Source: Lachnospiraceae bacterium
GTDB taxonomy: Bacteria > Bacillota > Clostridia > Lachnospirales > Lachnospiraceae
Direction: 5' to 3'
Assembly: GCA_017394885.1 (NCBI GenBank)
Contig: JAFPWO010000026.1
Coordinates: forward strand, 1-58,376
Length of the DNA: 58,376 bases
In this document: in pieces, positions 56,586 through 58,376 of the stretch
Layout of the letters: the number at the start of each line of letters is the position of its first letter
How positions within the stretch are numbered: position 1 is the first letter of the stretch
Notes under the pieces: generated by a model
What the model saw: only the letters and a program-made list of their open reading frames with translations
Databases searched by the model: none
Told to the model about the DNA's origin: nothing
Program-made: the position numbers and the translations under genes

Positions 56586-57191
56586 TCAGTCTGTTGCGTC
56601 TGCCAGGATAACGATGTATCTGTTCATGCGCTTATCGTATACACTCCAGCATGCGGTACCCCACCATTCATGACCTGCCTCAAAATAGTTGGACCAGTCT
56701 GTTGTCCACTCATATATCTCCAGCTCATCTGTGCCCTCCGGGAATAAAACGGCGTTGACCCTGTGAAATTCATCCGGCCCGTATCCTGAGGTATGCGGGG
56801 TCTCCCAGAAAGCGTACCAATACGGAATCTGTTCGCCTTTCAGAGGATCCGGCAATCCGCAGTCATAGAATCTTTGGCCGATACGGTCGGTCCGCAGTAT
56901 TTTCGGAATATGGAGTAAAGATACCGGATCGATCGGATGAGCCTGTGCTTTTCCTATATCCAGATTCCAGGGGAACGGTTCCTCCCGGACTTTCCTGCAG
57001 TAGCTGATCTCCGATTTCAACTGCTCATCAATATACCGTTCGATAACTTTGAGCATCGCAAACAGCACAGCGTCTTTATGAGAGCGGTATCCCTGATGCG
57101 GCGTATCATCTTCAATGAGACAATAATCGATGATACATCTGTCGTATCCTTTTATCAATTCATAAAACGGGTCATGTATTAATTCACGCAT
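56586..57191 (-). CDS. Hypothetical protein, aromatic- and acidic-rich
   Basis: A 201-residue cytoplasmic protein that I do not recognise. It is rich in Tyr, Trp, Asp and Glu (GEQIPYWYAFWETPHTSGYG, EIYEWTTDWSNYFEAGHEWW) with no transmembrane segment, signal peptide or known catalytic motif. The low isoelectric point and WW-rich C-terminus (GTACWSVYDKRMNRYIVILA) resemble small immunity-like or SUKH-type proteins, but this is only an impression. Neighbours are two GNAT genes on the same strand. Confidence 0.7.
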   Translation of the reverse strand: MRELIHDPFYELIKGYDRCIIDYCLIEDDTPHQGYRSHKDAVLFAMLKVIERYIDEQLKSEISYCRKVREEPFPWNLDIGKAQAHPIDPVSLLHIPKILRTDRIGQRFYDCGLPDPLKGEQIPYWYAFWETPHTSGYGPDEFHRVNAVLFPEGTDELEIYEWTTDWSNYFEAGHEWWGTACWSVYDKRMNRYIVILADATD

Positions 57192-57280
57192 AATATTTAC
57201 CTGCCTGCGAATCTGGTTTTATCGGTATCCGTGCGTCGGATCACAGCTCCCTTAACTTCAGAGATATCGTGCTAATGTAC

Positions 57281-58033
57281 TCATTCTGTCCCGTCCACTT
57301 CATATGCCGTGTACGCATGATCAAACTGATAACCAAGTTTTTCGGCCAGACGAACGGAATTCCAGTTTTGTGCGTCCCAGCTTGGATACAGGTTTTCTTT
57401 CAGACATCGGAGGATAAGTGCAGAACAAACAACTGTCGCAAGGTGCTTTCTTCTTTCGGATTCAACAGTATCAACTTCTATTTCTATCCCTTCGTTGTAC
57501 CTGGTATATGAGGATGCACCGGATACGATTTTGCCTTCTTTCAGAATGACGATTCCCCTGCCAAGGTCAAGATACTGCTTCTTGTCAGAAAAGGAAGATA
57601 CAAAATCTCTTGTCACAGGGTCTTCCATACACTTATCATAAAGATCTGAATCTATTTCTTTTATCTCATACCCATCTGGAAGCATATCTATGTTCTTTTG
57701 CAACGCAGCCGTATCAAATCTGGTATCCTTCTTAATGGCATATCTTGTCACTTTCCTGGCATTGGGATATACCTTTTCTATCAGAGCCGCCCATGCTTCG
57801 TTTTGCGGAGTAATGATCATAAAACCTTCCGGCATGTTCTCTAAAAGTTCCCGGTTCGGTTCACCTGCCGCAAAGCCAAAACAACCCACCTGTGCAAAAG
57901 CAGATGCCGGCTCACAGGAATCAGTAACATAAATCCGTCCCATAACCTTCTGAACACAGGAGTATATCAATGTTTCCTGCCAGTCGGCAAACAAGTCTTT
58001 CACTTTGGAATTATCATTTGTTTCTGCAACCAT
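57281..58033 (-). CDS. GNAT-family N-acetyltransferase (two-domain type)
   Basis: A 250-residue protein of the PF12746-type GNAT group. The C-terminal half holds the fold: GRGIVILKEGKIVSGASSYT, then EIEVDTVESERRKHLATVVC (acetyl-CoA loop, RRKHLAT), and LYPSWDAQNWNSVRLAEKLG, a very typical GNAT ending. The N-terminal half (GRIYVTDSCEPASAFAQVGC) is the family's extra domain. The natural substrate is unknown. The start at 58033 has only a poor ribosome binding site. The 217 bases upstream hold no further gene. Confidence 0.88.
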   Translation of the reverse strand: MVAETNDNSKVKDLFADWQETLIYSCVQKVMGRIYVTDSCEPASAFAQVGCFGFAAGEPNRELLENMPEGFMIITPQNEAWAALIEKVYPNARKVTRYAIKKDTRFDTAALQKNIDMLPDGYEIKEIDSDLYDKCMEDPVTRDFVSSFSDKKQYLDLGRGIVILKEGKIVSGASSYTRYNEGIEIEVDTVESERRKHLATVVCSALILRCLKENLYPSWDAQNWNSVRLAEKLGYQFDHAYTAYEVDGTE

Positions 58034-58250
58034 TTTCGCACCACCAACAGCAAGTTATTCTGCCTCATTAATTTGGATGTCTTCCATTTTTCATTACCCC
58101 CAACAAATCCCGATCTGTCGAAATCACGAACTCCCGATACACGCATATTATACCACATATTGTCACCGAAACGGGTATCGATCTTTTTTAGTAAAGACAT
58201 GCCAGAACAAACCTTCATTCATTTTGTGCTGTTTACTTTTCTACAGGCAA

Positions 58251-58376
58251 TTATAGCAACCACGGGCTGCAGCCTAAATAGATCAGATTAATGCCGGCTG
58301 TGATCACACTGCAGCCGACCAGCACACCGATCACGCCCAGTCCCAGCATGGGGTTGAGAATAACGATCAAGCCAAA
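58251..58376 (-). CDS. DUF308 (HdeD-like) membrane protein, C-terminal fragment at window edge
   Basis: The last 41 codons of a gene that enters from the right. Translation ends LIVILNPMLGLGVIGVLVGC, then SVITAGINLIYLGCSPWLL and a TAA at 58251. Two hydrophobic helices separated by 'NPMLGLG' match the repeating unit of DUF308/HdeD proteins. The call is from this short piece only. Confidence 0.6.
   Translation of the reverse strand, partial: FGLIVILNPMLGLGVIGVLVGCSVITAGINLIYLGCSPWLL

Noticed and set aside
58000..58218. Small gene overlapping the start of the last GNAT gene
   Set aside because: It overlaps the GNAT N-terminus in another frame, has no ribosome binding site and no recognisable features.
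1..58376. tRNA or rRNA genes
   Set aside because: I looked for the GGTTCGAATCC-type T-arm and rRNA signature stretches and saw none; a tRNAscan run would be decisive.

Overview
The window looks like a chromosomal segment of a moderately GC-rich anaerobic Firmicute of the class Clostridia, probably a gut or rumen Lachnospiraceae- or Oscillospiraceae-like bacterium. The clues are AGGAGG-type ribosome binding sites, SigA promoters of TTGACA/TATAAT type, three small sigma/anti-sigma pairs, an AmmeMemoRadiSam cassette, methionine gamma-lyase, FmdE- and radical SAM proteins, a NiCo riboswitch and TRAP uptake. No rRNA, tRNA, CRISPR array, phage or intact insertion sequence was recognised. The genus is not determinable by eye.

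Layout. 1-10.5 kb: the 3'-truncated end of an ABC exporter, an ECF sigma/zinc-finger anti-sigma pair, the AmmeMemoRadiSam pair, an apparently autoregulated MarR protein with a His/Cys/Pro-rich extension, methionine gamma-lyase, an XRE-TPR regulator and glnA. 10.5-15.4 kb: a complete branched-chain amino acid ABC system, livK-livH-livM-livG-livF, reading into glnA. 15.4-21.3 kb: an operon of a membrane protein, an M20 carbamoylase-type hydrolase and a lipoprotein GH5 cellulase; then an operon of a DUF2975-like membrane protein, an XRE regulator and an M20 amidohydrolase behind a consensus promoter full of dyads. 21.3-25.8 kb: a small membrane protein and a run of small housekeeping or repair enzymes (FmdE-like, esterase, Nudix, ThpR, FMN reductase, divergent ureohydrolase). 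25.8-31.6 kb: a CDF metal exporter behind a NiCo riboswitch, an MFS permease, purC, an ornithine-cyclodeaminase-family enzyme and a YcaQ/AlkX-like glycosylase.

31.7-41.2 kb is the most unusual part. Two separate MATE-type transporters each carry a C-terminal SpoIIAB/RsbW-like ATPase (kinase) domain. Between them lie a membrane-bound Cache-HAMP-SpoIIE (PP2C) phosphatase and a sigma/anti-sigma pair. This suggests transport controlled by, or feeding into, a partner-switching phosphorylation circuit. A nitrilase-family amidase and a TIGR01212-type radical SAM protein follow the second transporter.

41.2-46.4 kb: a ZIP transporter / HMA metallochaperone / alpha-beta hydrolase operon behind a dyad operator, membrane and zinc-ribbon proteins, and a third sigma/anti-sigma pair. 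46.4-54.6 kb: a visibly more A/T-rich catabolic island with an EamA permease, XRE-cupin regulator, M20 deacylase, TRAP transporter (DctP-DctQ-DctM), tandem NTF2-like protein and CoA-acylating aldehyde dehydrogenase. Its three upstream regions share an ATATTAAAA motif. 54.6-58.4 kb: decayed gene fragments, a peptidase E-like protein, two GNAT proteins, an unknown protein and the end of a DUF308-like membrane protein.
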